A stretch of 34,379 nucleotides of DNA from Deltaproteobacteria bacterium. GTDB taxonomy: Bacteria > Desulfobacterota > Desulfarculia > Adiutricales > Adiutricaceae. Within the stretch, counting starts at the first letter, position 1; every line of letters begins with the position of its first letter. The notes under the pieces are model-generated. The model had not been told where the DNA came from. It saw only the letters and a list, made by a program, of their open reading frames with translations, and searched no databases. This document shows, in pieces, positions 1 through 8,035 of the stretch. The stretch lies in contig JAITJB010000221.1 of assembly GCA_031279155.1 (NCBI GenBank), forward strand, positions 1 through 34,379, in the 5' to 3' direction. Made by a program: the position numbers and the translations under genes.

Positions 1-310
1 CCTGGTCTCCATGGCTTACCTGGCTAGGGATGCCGAAAAAAGAATAGGGCAGCTCGCCTAAGTTTCTAGGACCAATGAGTTCGGCCAGGGCCTTTTTATC
101 TAAGGTGGGCCATACCTCAGGTGGCGGGCTAAGGGGAAGCGTTACCCGGTTTTCGCCGGCTAGTTGCCCAGGGTTTCTGGCCAGACTTTTAATGGTATAA
201 ACTACACAAACAGATAATGCAATCGTTAAAGCAGCAAAACAAAGTAATATAGCTAGCGGCTTAAGATAACTAGATCTTTTTTCGACTGTTGTTTCCATTT
301 CAGCTAACAA
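1..310 (-). CDS. Membrane-anchored protein of unknown function (3' end cut by window edge)
   Basis: The reading frame stays open to the window edge. A short charged N-terminus (ETTVEKRSS) is followed by one hydrophobic segment (about LAILLCFAALTIALSVCVVY), then a Pro-rich stretch. This fits an N-terminal signal anchor with the rest of the protein outside the cytoplasm. I chose a TTG start at 310-308 because GGAGG at 318-322 lies exactly 7 nt upstream. The in-frame ATG at 298-296, four codons later, lies about 19 nt from that site. The gene starts 33 nt after the serS stop on the same strand, so co-transcription with serS is likely. No family is recognised from the roughly 100 visible residues. 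Confidence 0.6.
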   Translation of the reverse strand, partial: MLAEMETTVEKRSSYLKPLAILLCFAALTIALSVCVVYTIKSLARNPGQLAGENRVTLPLSPPPEVWPTLDKKALAELIGPRNLGELPYSFFGIPSQVSHGDQ

Positions 311-343
311 AAGTTCGCCTCCAGCTAAAAATAGCTCGGGTCA

Positions 344-1627
344 TTAACCCTTAGCCGGGCCAATGACCGTGATATCGCCCATATAAGGCCGTAAGACCTC
401 GGGCACCACGACCGATCCATCGGCCTGTTGATAATTTTCCAAAATAGCTATTAAGGTCCGGCCAACGGCCAGACCCGATCCGTTTAAGGTGTGGACAAAC
501 TCCGGTCGGCCGCCCTTGGTCCGCCGAAACCTGATGTTGGCTCGTCTAGCCTGAAAATCGGTGAAGCACGAGCAAGAGGAAATCTCGCGGTAAACCCCTG
601 GGCCTGGCAAAAAGACTTCGAGATCGTAAGTCTTAGCTGAGGCAAAGCCCATATCCCCGGTCGATAGAAGCATTACCCGGTAAGGGAGCTTTAAAAGCTT
701 AAGAACCTCTTCGGCGTGGGAGGTTAGTTCCTCTAAGGCGCCAAAGGAATCATCGGGCCTAGTAAACTTAACTAACTCGACCTTATCAAATTGGTGCATC
801 CTGATCATGCCCCGGGTATCGCGACCGGCGGCCCCGGCTTCGGCCCGAAAGCATGGGGTATAGGCGGTTAGCGAGATAGGTAGCTCACTATCGTCTATGA
901 TCTCATCGCGCTTAAGGTTAGTTAGGGGGACTTCGGCCGTTGGGGCCAGCCAAAGATCGCGTCCCTCGATTTTAAAACCATCTTCGGCAAATTTTGGTAG
1001 CTGCCCGGTACCGTACATCGAGGCGGAATTTATCATAGCTGGCGGCCAGACCTCGAGGTACCCATGTTTTTTGGTATGAAGATCGAGCATAAAATCGATA
1101 AGAGCCCTATTGAGCTTAGATAATGGCCCGTAGAGAGCAACAAAACGGCTACCTGAGATCTTAACGGCCCGGTTAAAATCCAATAACCCACTACTCTCCC
1201 CGATCTCCCAATGATTTTTCGGCGTAAAATCAAAGTCCTTAGGCTCCATAATGCGCCTGACCTCGAAATTAGACGATTCGTCGCCAACTATTACCGAAGA
1301 ATGGGGGATATTGGGGATATTAGCCAATAATTCCCTCTGGCTCTCTTCGACCTCAGCTAAAATTGGCTCTAACTCCTTGATCTTAGCTCCCAGAGCCCGG
1401 TTGGCTTCGATTAAGTCATCGGCGCTCTGACCGGCTTTTTTTAATTCGGCAACTTTATCGCTAGCGCGGTTGCGTTCAGACTTGTACTGTTCAGTCTCGC
1501 GCAGAAGAGCCCTTCTTTTTTGATCGAGCTCACTAAATTTACCGATGGTCGCAGGATCGCCTTGGCGGTTGGCGATCATCTGGCCAATGGCTTCCAAATT
1601 ATCTCGGACATATTTTAGATCCAACAT
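344..1627 (-). CDS. serS: Seryl-tRNA synthetase
   Basis: Class II aminoacyl-tRNA synthetase that charges tRNA-Ser (and tRNA-Sec) with serine in the cytoplasm. At 427 residues it has the usual bacterial length. Residues 1-105 form the charged, helical tRNA-binding arm. The catalytic core shows TAEVPLTN (230-237), the motif 2 arginine in FRAEAG (260-265), the YREISSCS segment (346-353) and motif 3 GSGLAVGRTLIAILENY (383-399). The ATG start has a GGAAGG-like ribosome site in front of it. A strong promoter lies at 1989-2017, which gives a leader of about 350 nt carrying a 14-bp tandem repeat. The downstream gene is the truncated membrane protein at the window start. Confidence 0.97.
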   Translation of the reverse strand: MLDLKYVRDNLEAIGQMIANRQGDPATIGKFSELDQKRRALLRETEQYKSERNRASDKVAELKKAGQSADDLIEANRALGAKIKELEPILAEVEESQRELLANIPNIPHSSVIVGDESSNFEVRRIMEPKDFDFTPKNHWEIGESSGLLDFNRAVKISGSRFVALYGPLSKLNRALIDFMLDLHTKKHGYLEVWPPAMINSASMYGTGQLPKFAEDGFKIEGRDLWLAPTAEVPLTNLKRDEIIDDSELPISLTAYTPCFRAEAGAAGRDTRGMIRMHQFDKVELVKFTRPDDSFGALEELTSHAEEVLKLLKLPYRVMLLSTGDMGFASAKTYDLEVFLPGPGVYREISSCSCFTDFQARRANIRFRRTKGGRPEFVHTLNGSGLAVGRTLIAILENYQQADGSVVVPEVLRPYMGDITVIGPAKG

Positions 1628-1655
1628 AGGCGGCCCTTCCTCTCAAGCCAGTTTC

Positions 1656-1795
1656 ATGGTTTTACTTAGCTTGTGTCACTTGGCTTGTGTCACTTGGCTA
1701 GTGTTATTTGGCTAGTGTTACTTGGCTAATGTTATTTGGCTTTTATTACATGGCTGGCGTTACTTAGCTAGTGAAATTTAGCTAGTGTTACTTGG
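1656..1795. repeat. Degenerate 14-bp tandem repeat, about 9-10 copies
   Basis: Nine units of 14 bp run back to back from 1670 to 1795, with a weaker one at 1656-1669. The consensus is close to CTAGTGTTACTTGG; unit starts are 1670, 1684, 1698, 1712, 1726, 1740, 1754, 1768 and 1782. It lies in the untranslated leader of serS. The period is not a multiple of three. Confidence 0.9.
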
Positions 1796-1965
1796 CCAGA
1801 CTAAAGTCATATACCAAACTTAGGTGTTTGTCAGGGATTTTAGCTCAAAAAATCTGATTTCAAGATCGAAAATAATCGGCTGGCCGGCCAAATAAATGCG
1901 GTCTTTGCCCAATTGGCCTTTTTAGCCGCCTCAAATATGTGGCTTCCAGAGAGAGTTGCCTCATG

Positions 1966-2112
1966 TTAAGCTAAGGTAACCCTGAATTATATTAAATTTT
2001 CTAACTCAATTTGTCAACACTTAGGTTAACCTAAAGTTAACCCTAGGTTAGCCTTGGCTCAGGCTTTGGCTCAGGCTTTAATCATTATTTTTTTCGCCTT
2101 AGCTAACCTAGC
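1966..2112. promoter_or_regulatory. Cluster of GGTTA/TAACC dyads around the serS promoter (putative operators)
   Basis: A perfect 14-bp palindrome, TTAGGTTAACCTAA, sits at 2021-2034, 3 bp upstream of the -35 box. A TAACC-CTA-GGTTA dyad follows at 2038-2050. Related words lie at 1971-1984 (CTAAGGTAACCCTG, over the predicted start site) and near 2099-2112 (TTAGCTAACCTAGC). This spacing suggests a regulator with sites on both sides of the promoter. The regulator is unknown. The words resemble halves of the DtxR/IdeR-type box, but the match is incomplete. Confidence 0.4.
1989..2017 (-). promoter_or_regulatory. Strong sigma-70-type promoter for serS
   Basis: On the minus strand a perfect TTGACA (2017-2012) is followed after 17 nt by TAATAT (1994-1989), with an overlapping TATAAT at 1991-1986. 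The predicted start of transcription is near 1982, about 350 nt before the serS ATG. No other minus-strand gene lies between. Confidence 0.6.
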
Positions 2113-2183
2113 TCCAAAATAAGACCGGTCAAAGGCCGATTTTAAGGCCAATGACCGGCAAAAATTTATGAAAAATTTTAAAA

Positions 2184-2750
2184 TTAGCGAACGACGTTAA
2201 TCTGGCCGGATTTACGCGAATGGGCTTTGGGGTTGGGCACAGCCGGATAGCCGATGGCAGCTGATCCGATAACTAAGTGAGTGGCCGGAAAACCTAGGCT
2301 CGAGAGGTAGCTCCGAAAGCCAGGCTCCTCGCCCACCGCCGTCAGCTGGTTGACCCAACAAGCCCCTAAGCCGACAGCGTGGGCGGCTAAGAGGATATTA
2401 CCCAAAACCAAGGTCCCATCTTCCTTGGGGCAGACGGAATCTACCCGGTGGGCACCAACGATAATGAAGACCGGGGCGTTTTTAAAATTGATAGTGTAGG
2501 CCCCGCTGACGAACTTGCGGTAGCGATCAAAACCCTCGATCTGCGAGGCTTCTTTGAGTTTGCCGTCGAGATCCTTAATCTTATCTAGACCAACAATGGC
2601 CGTGATGTGCCAGGCCTGGGTGCCGTTAGCCGTGGGCGCGAAACTGCCGGCATTTAAAATAGTGTCTAAGACCCCATCTTCGATGGGATCGGTCTTAAAG
2701 CTTCGGATGCTGCGCCGCTCACGAATGGCCTTGATGACTTCGTTATCCAC
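2184..2750 (-). CDS. Nitroreductase family protein
   Basis: FMN-dependent NAD(P)H oxidoreductase of the small single-domain nitroreductase family, 188 residues from the chosen start. RRSIRSF (12-18) is the N-terminal FMN-phosphate-binding motif. ANGTQAWH (41-48) and the LLAAHAVGLGACWVNQL helix (120-136) are also typical. The start is the GTG at 2750-2748, which has AGGAG at 2758-2762, 7 nt away, and gives the standard N-terminus (VDNEVIKAIRERRS). A longer frame reaching 2843 adds residues that match nothing in the family. The substrate cannot be told from sequence. The gene appears monocistronic. Confidence 0.88.
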   Translation of the reverse strand: MDNEVIKAIRERRSIRSFKTDPIEDGVLDTILNAGSFAPTANGTQAWHITAIVGLDKIKDLDGKLKEASQIEGFDRYRKFVSGAYTINFKNAPVFIIVGAHRVDSVCPKEDGTLVLGNILLAAHAVGLGACWVNQLTAVGEEPGFRSYLSSLGFPATHLVIGSAAIGYPAVPNPKAHSRKSGQINVVR

Positions 2751-2917
2751 GTTGTGTCTCCTTAGTTGTTGCCTCTGGCCTAAGAGTGGCCGCACGTCAG
2801 CCGGTCCTAGGCCCAAGGGTTGGCGGGAAAAAAATGGGCTCAAAAAAAGCTTCTCTCTAACGAACGATCATTACTACAAAAATCATTACCCCTAAAATAA
2901 ACCAAAAATTTAATTCG

Positions 2918-4543
2918 TCATTCATAGGGCTCAGCCACCGGGTGGTCGAAGCCCTCGATAAGCGGGCCCTTGGGCGTTACGATCTCCACTGGCGGTGGTT
3001 TGGCTTTAAAGGGATCGAGACTTACTAAATCGATGGGCCAGACCTCTGGCCACATCGGGTGAGGGCTTATACCTGAGAGCCGGCGGTCGATAACTATTTT
3101 AACTTCCTTTTGATAGAGCATCACGTAGGGATGTTTTTCTTGGGCCATTATGGCCAGCCGCCTTAAGACCCTAGAGCGCTCTTGGCGGTCGGGAGTTGAT
3201 AGTTCGGCTATCAAATCGTCAGTTTCGTAGTCACTAAACCCGGCGGGATTGGAGTTAAAAGAAGATCGAGAATCTAATAAGCCGCCCAGCCATAATTCCG
3301 GGCTAGGTAGCCAGGGCCGGCGGCTGCCTAAATAGAGATCAAAATCCCTCTTCTCCAAAAGACCTTGGCCGTGATTGCCTTTAAGGGGTACGGTCCGTAT
3401 GGGGAGCCCGAAGGCTATTAATTTTTCGGCCAAACGTTCAGCGTCTATCCTGGCTTGAGCTTCATCTGATGGGTAAACTAGATCCATAGGCAGCCTAGAT
3501 TGCCCGATACTTGTTAGTAATTGGCTAGCCCTCTGTTGGGCGGCCGTTACGTCTAAAGTCTTTGAGCCATCAAAGCCCGGCAGTAACCCTGGCGGGACGA
3601 TGGCTAGAATTTTAACGGCTTGAGCATTACTCGCTTGGCTATTGCCAGTTTGGCTATTACCGGCTTGAGTATTACTAGCTTGGCTATTGCCTACTTGGCT
3701 CTGGTTAAAGGTTAGAGCCGCCAAAAGCGAGATGGCCTCGCGGACCCCATCGAGCTTTAAGTAGGGCCTATCTAAGTTAAAGGCCAAAAAGCGGGTCTCA
3801 AAGGCGGGGAGGCTAATCTCTTGGTAATCTTTGGAATCTTGAGAATACTCGCTACCCCCTCTAACCCCCCAAGCTAAGTGGGCCTTTTTATCGACCATGA
3901 CCTTAGCCCTTAAATCGTCATCTGGCTCAAAGTAAAAATCTACGCTATCTAATTTTGGAATAAATGGAGCGTCAGATCGGATTTTAAGCTTAACGCCATC
4001 AGTTGTCAGTTCCGCCTCAAAGCGGCCGGAGCCCAAAGTACGGTTATCTAAAAAACCGGCCGGCCTAGTGGCCGCCAAAGGACTTATGAGAGAGGCCATG
4101 GGCGTGGTTAAAGCCGCCAAAAAGGGCGACCAGGGTTGGTCCAGATGAAGCCTAAAAGTGTAAGGACCTACGATTTCTAAAGTTTTTAGGGCCCGAAAAT
4201 AAAGTTGACCAGTATCTGAAGCCATGAGCCTATCGAAGGTAAAAAGGGCGGCATAGCTATCTACCGGCGCGCCATCAGTAAAGGTCTGACCTTCTCTTAA
4301 AACGATAGTATAAATTAATCCGTCATCAGAGACTCTATAAGTCGTAGCTGCCGAATCGGTATTGTCCAGTTCGCTCGTCCCGGGCTTAAGGTTAAATAAG
4401 CGCTTGTAGGAGGTCATAATGACCGGCCAAGCCATGGGGTCGGGCGGATAATGCTGAGGGTCTAAGCTGACCGGAGCTCTGGGGTAAACTAGCCTTAGGG
4501 TATCAGCCGAGGCCTTATGGAGAAAAACACCAAAAAAAGACAA
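2918..4543 (-). CDS. Extracellular solute-binding protein, family 5 (peptide/nickel type), start uncertain
   Basis: Periplasmic ligand-binding component of an ABC-type peptide or oligopeptide importer. The fold is shown by the N-terminal LRLVYPRAPVSLDPQ, by the LREGQTFTDGAPVDSYAALFTFDRL segment and by a C-terminal half that ends with the YQKEVKIVIDRRLSGISPHP strand. The first usable start is TTG at 4543-4541, but it lies inside the hydrophobic signal-peptide core: the upstream in-frame codons read LKLRIFPSLLIIFLVFLSFF before the HKASA cleavage-like site. No ATG, GTG or TTG occurs between that codon and the stop at 4709-4711. The true start may be non-standard, or there may be a frameshift upstream. 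A Ser/Asn/Gln pentapeptide repeat interrupts the protein (3619-3708). No permease or ATPase genes are nearby, so the importer partners are unknown. Confidence 0.8.
   Translation of the reverse strand: MSFFGVFLHKASADTLRLVYPRAPVSLDPQHYPPDPMAWPVIMTSYKRLFNLKPGTSELDNTDSAATTYRVSDDGLIYTIVLREGQTFTDGAPVDSYAALFTFDRLMASDTGQLYFRALKTLEIVGPYTFRLHLDQPWSPFLAALTTPMASLISPLAATRPAGFLDNRTLGSGRFEAELTTDGVKLKIRSDAPFIPKLDSVDFYFEPDDDLRAKVMVDKKAHLAWGVRGGSEYSQDSKDYQEISLPAFETRFLAFNLDRPYLKLDGVREAISLLAALTFNQSQVGNSQASNTQAGNSQTGNSQASNAQAVKILAIVPPGLLPGFDGSKTLDVTAAQQRASQLLTSIGQSRLPMDLVYPSDEAQARIDAERLAEKLIAFGLPIRTVPLKGNHGQGLLEKRDFDLYLGSRRPWLPSPELWLGGLLDSRSSFNSNPAGFSDYETDDLIAELSTPDRQERSRVLRRLAIMAQEKHPYVMLYQKEVKIVIDRRLSGISPHPMWPEVWPIDLVSLDPFKAKPPPVEIVTPKGPLIEGFDHPVAEPYE
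3619..3708. repeat. 15-bp tandem repeat inside the solute-binding protein gene
   Basis: Six 15-bp units start at 3619, 3634, 3649, 3664, 3679 and 3694, built on CTTGGCTATTGCCAG-like sequence. They encode pentapeptides such as SQVGN, SQASN, TQAGN and SQTGN. The period keeps the frame. Such a low-complexity segment is not part of the family-5 binding-protein fold and probably forms a surface loop. Confidence 0.9.
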
Positions 4544-4624
4544 AAATACTAGAAAAATTATTAAAAGACTAGGAAATATTCTTAATTTAAGCCAAGGCCA
4601 AGACCCAGGCCTTTGGGCCTGGCT

Positions 4625-4710
4625 TTGAACCGGGCTTTGAGTCTGGCCCTGGACCGAGTTTGTTCCGGGTTTTGTTCCGGGCTTTGTTCCGGGCTTTGAT
4701 CCGGGCTTTT
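4625..4710. repeat. 12-bp tandem repeat between the membrane protein and the solute-binding protein
   Basis: About four clear copies of a CCGGGCTTTGTT-like 12-bp unit (4665-4710) are followed by looser copies down to about 4625. All minus-strand frames show tetrapeptide periodicity here (for example KPGT, or SPEQ in another frame). Whether it is translated depends on the unresolved start of the solute-binding protein. Confidence 0.75.
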
Positions 4711-4751
4711 ACCCTGGCCAGGGACGCCAGCTATGGTCTTAGGTCGGACTT

Positions 4752-5123
4752 TCACATGTGAGCCAGGGCCGGGCCAATAGCTCCTAGCCCCCAAATAAAA
4801 ATACTGTAGATAAAAAAGCCAAAGACAAAGACAAAGGCGGCCATAAAACAAAAAATACCCTGCCCCTCAAGCCTTAGGTACATGTCGATCAGGGCGTTAT
4901 ACCATTCTTTGCGCCAAGGACTTATGAGAACAAAAATAGCCGTAGAGAGCGGGGCTAAGACCAAAAAGAGAAATTTTTCCCGCCAGATAAGGCTACTGCG
5001 GAAGCGATCGGTAGTGTAGACCCAGGTAAAAAAAATGGCCACGGTCGCCAAGTAGGCTATATGCCAACGAAGGAATCGGTTAATCTGCTTTGATTGCTCG
5101 GCATTTAAGGCAAAGAGACGCAA
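4752..5123 (-). CDS. Small integral membrane protein of unknown function
   Basis: This 123-residue protein has three likely membrane segments: around LATVAIFFTWVY (25-36), FLFLVLAPLSTAIFVLI (51-67) and IFCFMAAFVFVFGFFIYSIFIW (89-110). A basic, amphipathic N-terminus precedes them. The start is TTG at 5123-5121, supported by AGGAG at 5131-5135, exactly 7 nt away. No family is recognised. The gene lies upstream of the solute-binding protein on the same strand, separated by the 12-bp repeat, so the two may share a transcript. A membrane partner role is possible, but nothing in the sequence shows it. Confidence 0.65.
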   Translation of the reverse strand: MRLFALNAEQSKQINRFLRWHIAYLATVAIFFTWVYTTDRFRSSLIWREKFLFLVLAPLSTAIFVLISPWRKEWYNALIDMYLRLEGQGIFCFMAAFVFVFGFFIYSIFIWGLGAIGPALAHM

Positions 5124-5558
5124 TTAGTTTCTCCTAAAATACAATATGTAAATTTATAGTAAGCAGGCGGCATTCATAGGCAGGGCCTAAATTTGGCCAA
5201 AAAAACTGGGGGGCCTTACCTGGAACAAAATTTTACCTCAAGAGGCCGGCTAAGTCCATAATTTGTCCGGGCCTAGCTTGCCCGTAGGTTTAGAGCTACA
5301 GAGTGGTTCTAAACTAAGAATAAAATTAATTTATGTTTTTTTGTTATTTGTGCTACCATGATCTTGCCATATGCCTCAGCTACCCCGATCACATTACCCA
5401 AAAAACTAGCTTTAGTTAGTTGCTTTTAAGAAAATACCTAGGTCTCAGATCTCCTTCATTTTTTGGCCCTGATCTTGCAATCTTCTTGGTAGACCGGAAT
5501 TGCGACCGGATTTTCCCTCTTTGCTTTTTAGTCAACTTCGTTCTGATATGAGGAAAAA
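5124..5558. other. Intergenic region between divergent genes, no gene recognised
   Basis: This 435-bp gap separates the minus-strand membrane protein from the plus-strand TPR gene, so it should hold a promoter for each. I could not pick a convincing -35/-10 pair. A 64-codon open frame on the minus strand (5416-5610) overlaps the TPR start, lacks a ribosome site and resembles no family. Confidence 0.5.
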
Positions 5559-7466
5559 ATGGCCGACGATTTAAAGGAGCAACCGCCTCAGGCCGACGGA
5601 CTAGAATCATCGCCTGAACCGCGCGAGCTGAACGGAGCAGCCAGCCCCGAAAATGCTCAAAGTGATATCCCGCCTCAAAGTGAGATAGCCCCTCAAGCTG
5701 AAGCCGGATCTAATCAAGATATCCCGCCACAAGGCGCTCCAGAGATACCCTCCATGGCCGCCACTTCCCGGCTCAGGCCCTTTGGCGCCCGCCGGGCCGA
5801 AGAAGATCTGACCAATCCACCGCCTAAAGCTAACGCCTCAAATCTGGCCACAACTGTCCATAGCGGCGCCGATTCTGTAGCCGCCTTGGATTTGACGCCA
5901 CCAGGCGGAGCTCCTAGCGCTAAGTCCTCCAAGCATATATTAGTTAAGGGGGCGGCGGCAGCTTGGGAAAAAATGGTCCTTCTCTGGAAGCGCATCCCCC
6001 CGGTCGAGGATATTTTCGATATGGTCTTGGCCTCGCTAGGTTTTCAGAGAAAACCGGCCAGTATGCTTCGCCGGGCCCAATCACTGGCCGCCAAAGGCCG
6101 CTACGCCGACGCTGTCAAATGGTTTAGGGATATTCTTTATTTAAGGCCTCTTACTATCGCCGCTTACGACGGCTTAGGCCGGGTCTATTTCCGCATGGGC
6201 TTAGTGGAAGAAGCCACCCGGGAATTTACCATTGCCGATTCTCTAGAGCGTTTGGTCAACAACCGAGATGACCTAGACGCCGCTTGCTCTCTAGCTAAAG
6301 CCTTAATGGAGCGCAAGCAGTCTAAGATGGCCGTCTCCCTTTTGGAGCCGGTTTTAATCGCTCATTTTTATACGCCCAACAATAGCGATCTTTTAAAGCG
6401 CATGGGCCTTTTATACACTGACCTTAGAGCCACCAAAAAACTCCACCAGGTCTATGAGGCCGGTCTGGCCCAGCACCCTGATGACCACGAGTTTTATATC
6501 CTTATGGGTAATCTTGAGGTCAAATTGGGCCGCTCAGCTGAGGGCGAAAAACTCATCCGTTGGGGCCGCCTAATGGGCCGGCTCAAGGAAAATCCCAATG
6601 ACCTTAACGCTAACATGGCCTTCGGCGAACTGTGCCTCAAAGAAAACAAGCTCGAAGAAGGCCTCGATTACCTAAGGAACGCCGCCGCCTTATCGCCAGA
6701 AAATAGCGGCATCCGCTGGCGGCTCTTCAATCTCTACCAAAAGCAGGGTAACTACAACGAGGCTCTGCGCTACTTCTTAGAGGTCTTGGCCATAGAGCCG
6801 GAAAACGAAGAACTTAAATATAAATTGGCCGATTTTTACCGCAAAAACCACCACTACGACGAGGCCTTGGAGATCTACCGGGCTCTGGCCAAAGAGCATC
6901 CTCGCGAGCCCAAACCTAGATTTTTGATGTCCTCGCTTTTGAGCGAAACCGGACAATTTGATGAAGCCCAAAACTTTAAAACCCTAGCTGAGACCTTGGC
7001 TATCGGACTTAAGCCCGATCCCGACCATCGGGAGACGGTCATCTTTATGAACTATCTGTTCAGCATCCATCATAACGCCGAAGCCACCGAGTGGCTCAAT
7101 CGCGGCCTAGCCAAGTGGCCCTACCATGGCGAGTTGATTATTACCAAAGTTAAGATGCTCTACAACGAATACCGCTACAAAGAGGCCGTAAATCTCCTTA
7201 AGCGCCTGATTAGCGTCAAGCACGACATGGCTGAGCCCCACATGTGGATGGCTCTATGTTACCAGCGCTTAGGTAACCACATGGCCTCCTTAGCCGAAGC
7301 TCAGCTGGCCACCAGGCTGGCCCCCAAGAGCTTTACCTCGCACAAGGTCTTAGGCGACATCTTAAAAGAGCAGAAAAAAATCAGTCAAGCCAACGCCGCC
7401 TACGAGGTCGCCGATATGATAAGGCTCTCGCAGACTAAGTCTGTGGCCCATAGTTCTGGCCTATAA
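5559..7466 (+). CDS. Large TPR-repeat protein with disordered N-terminus
   Basis: A 635-residue protein with an ATG preceded by GAGG. Residues 1-125 are acidic and Pro/Gln/Ala-rich (MADDLKEQPPQADG...), with no signal peptide, so the protein is probably cytoplasmic. From about residue 170 it is a run of tetratricopeptide repeats. Clear units begin near ASMLRRAQSLAAKGRYADAV, TIAAYDGLGRVYFRMGLVEEA, NSGIRWRLFNLYQKQGNYNEA, NEELKYKLADFYRKNHHYDEA and AEPHMWMALCYQRLGNHMASL. TPR arrays are protein-docking scaffolds, so the likely role is assembling a complex. The partner is unknown and no neighbour shares the strand closely. A strong intrinsic terminator follows at once, which makes this a single-gene transcript. 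Confidence 0.88.
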   Translation: MADDLKEQPPQADGLESSPEPRELNGAASPENAQSDIPPQSEIAPQAEAGSNQDIPPQGAPEIPSMAATSRLRPFGARRAEEDLTNPPPKANASNLATTVHSGADSVAALDLTPPGGAPSAKSSKHILVKGAAAAWEKMVLLWKRIPPVEDIFDMVLASLGFQRKPASMLRRAQSLAAKGRYADAVKWFRDILYLRPLTIAAYDGLGRVYFRMGLVEEATREFTIADSLERLVNNRDDLDAACSLAKALMERKQSKMAVSLLEPVLIAHFYTPNNSDLLKRMGLLYTDLRATKKLHQVYEAGLAQHPDDHEFYILMGNLEVKLGRSAEGEKLIRWGRLMGRLKENPNDLNANMAFGELCLKENKLEEGLDYLRNAAALSPENSGIRWRLFNLYQKQGNYNEALRYFLEVLAIEPENEELKYKLADFYRKNHHYDEALEIYRALAKEHPREPKPRFLMSSLLSETGQFDEAQNFKTLAETLAIGLKPDPDHRETVIFMNYLFSIHHNAEATEWLNRGLAKWPYHGELIITKVKMLYNEYRYKEAVNLLKRLISVKHDMAEPHMWMALCYQRLGNHMASLAEAQLATRLAPKSFTSHKVLGDILKEQKKISQANAAYEVADMIRLSQTKSVAHSSGL

Positions 7467-7471
7467 CTTTT

Positions 7472-7505
7472 AGGGGCGCCAAAAGATGGCGCCCCCTATT
7501 TTTTT
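7472..7505 (+). terminator. Intrinsic terminator of the TPR gene
   Basis: A 9-bp stem AGGGGCGCC / GGCGCCCCT (about 7472-7497) with a 7-nt loop is followed by a run of T from 7499. It lies 5 nt after the stop codon of the TPR gene. Confidence 0.92.
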
Positions 7506-7775
7506 GTTGTCAGCGCTTTTTTAGTTCTCCCTAAAGCCCCTCTCTTTAGTCCGCCAAAGACCCACTATTACTGTTTGGACTCAAATTTGATGCATCTTTG
7601 GCTCAAAAACGCGCTCGCCCTAGAGCTAAAATAGGCGGCCTCGCTGATTCAGCCCCTGACTAAATCCCCCTGACTCAAGAGTGGTTAGTGGTATTGGCTA
7701 GATGTGGGGCTTTACTTTTATTATAATAATGATTTGGCCCTTTAAAGTTTGCCCAAGCTAACGTCAAAAAAAGAC

Positions 7776-7804
7776 TTGTAAAACTGAAGAAAATTTGATA
7801 TACT
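7776..7804 (+). promoter_or_regulatory. Putative promoter for the ihfA-like gene
   Basis: TTGTAA (7776-7781), a 17-nt spacer, then TATACT (7799-7804). Transcription would start near 7811, leaving a leader of about 300 nt that contains the 9-bp tandem repeat. The ihfB-like gene has a promoter with the same -35 box and spacer. Confidence 0.5.
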
Positions 7805-7876
7805 GCCAATATTGTTTTCTTGGCTTGAAACAATTTTTTGTCGTCTAGAATGTCCAGACCTACCTAGAAGGCCTAG

Positions 7877-8035
7877 GACGTCTGAACGCCTAGATTGCTT
7901 AGCTTGCTTAGCTTGCTTAGCTTGCTTAGAATGCTTAGAACGCTTAGCCCCCTTAGAACGTCTGGCTGCCTCTGGCGCCTTGAACGCCTGGCCGCCTAAG
8001 CTGACTTAGATGCCTAAGCTACCTAAGCTGCCTAA
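7877..8035. repeat. 9-bp tandem repeat in the leader of the ihfA-like gene
   Basis: Eight units run from 7895 to 7966, the first three being identical TTGCTTAGC. The flanks (7877-7894 and 7967-8035) carry looser copies of CGCCTAGA- and TGCCTAAGC-like words. A plus-strand frame would read Leu-Ala-Cys repeats, but there is no ribosome site and I do not regard it as coding. Confidence 0.85.

Noticed and set aside
1860-1964. 34-codon minus-strand frame in the serS leader (MRQLSLEATYLRR...)
   Set aside because: No ribosome site at a usable distance and no Ser-rich run that would suggest a leader peptide for attenuation.
4582-4851. 89-codon minus-strand frame with SPEQ repeats
   Set aside because: It overlaps the end of the membrane protein in another frame, and its apparent protein character comes from the 12-bp repeat.
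5416-5610. 64-codon minus-strand frame at the TPR gene start
   Set aside because: Overlaps the well-supported TPR start, with no ribosome site and no family resemblance.
7812-8009. 65-codon plus-strand frame with Leu-Ala-Cys repeats
   Set aside because: It starts with TTG right at the predicted transcript start, has no ribosome site, and its content is just the 9-bp repeat read in one frame.
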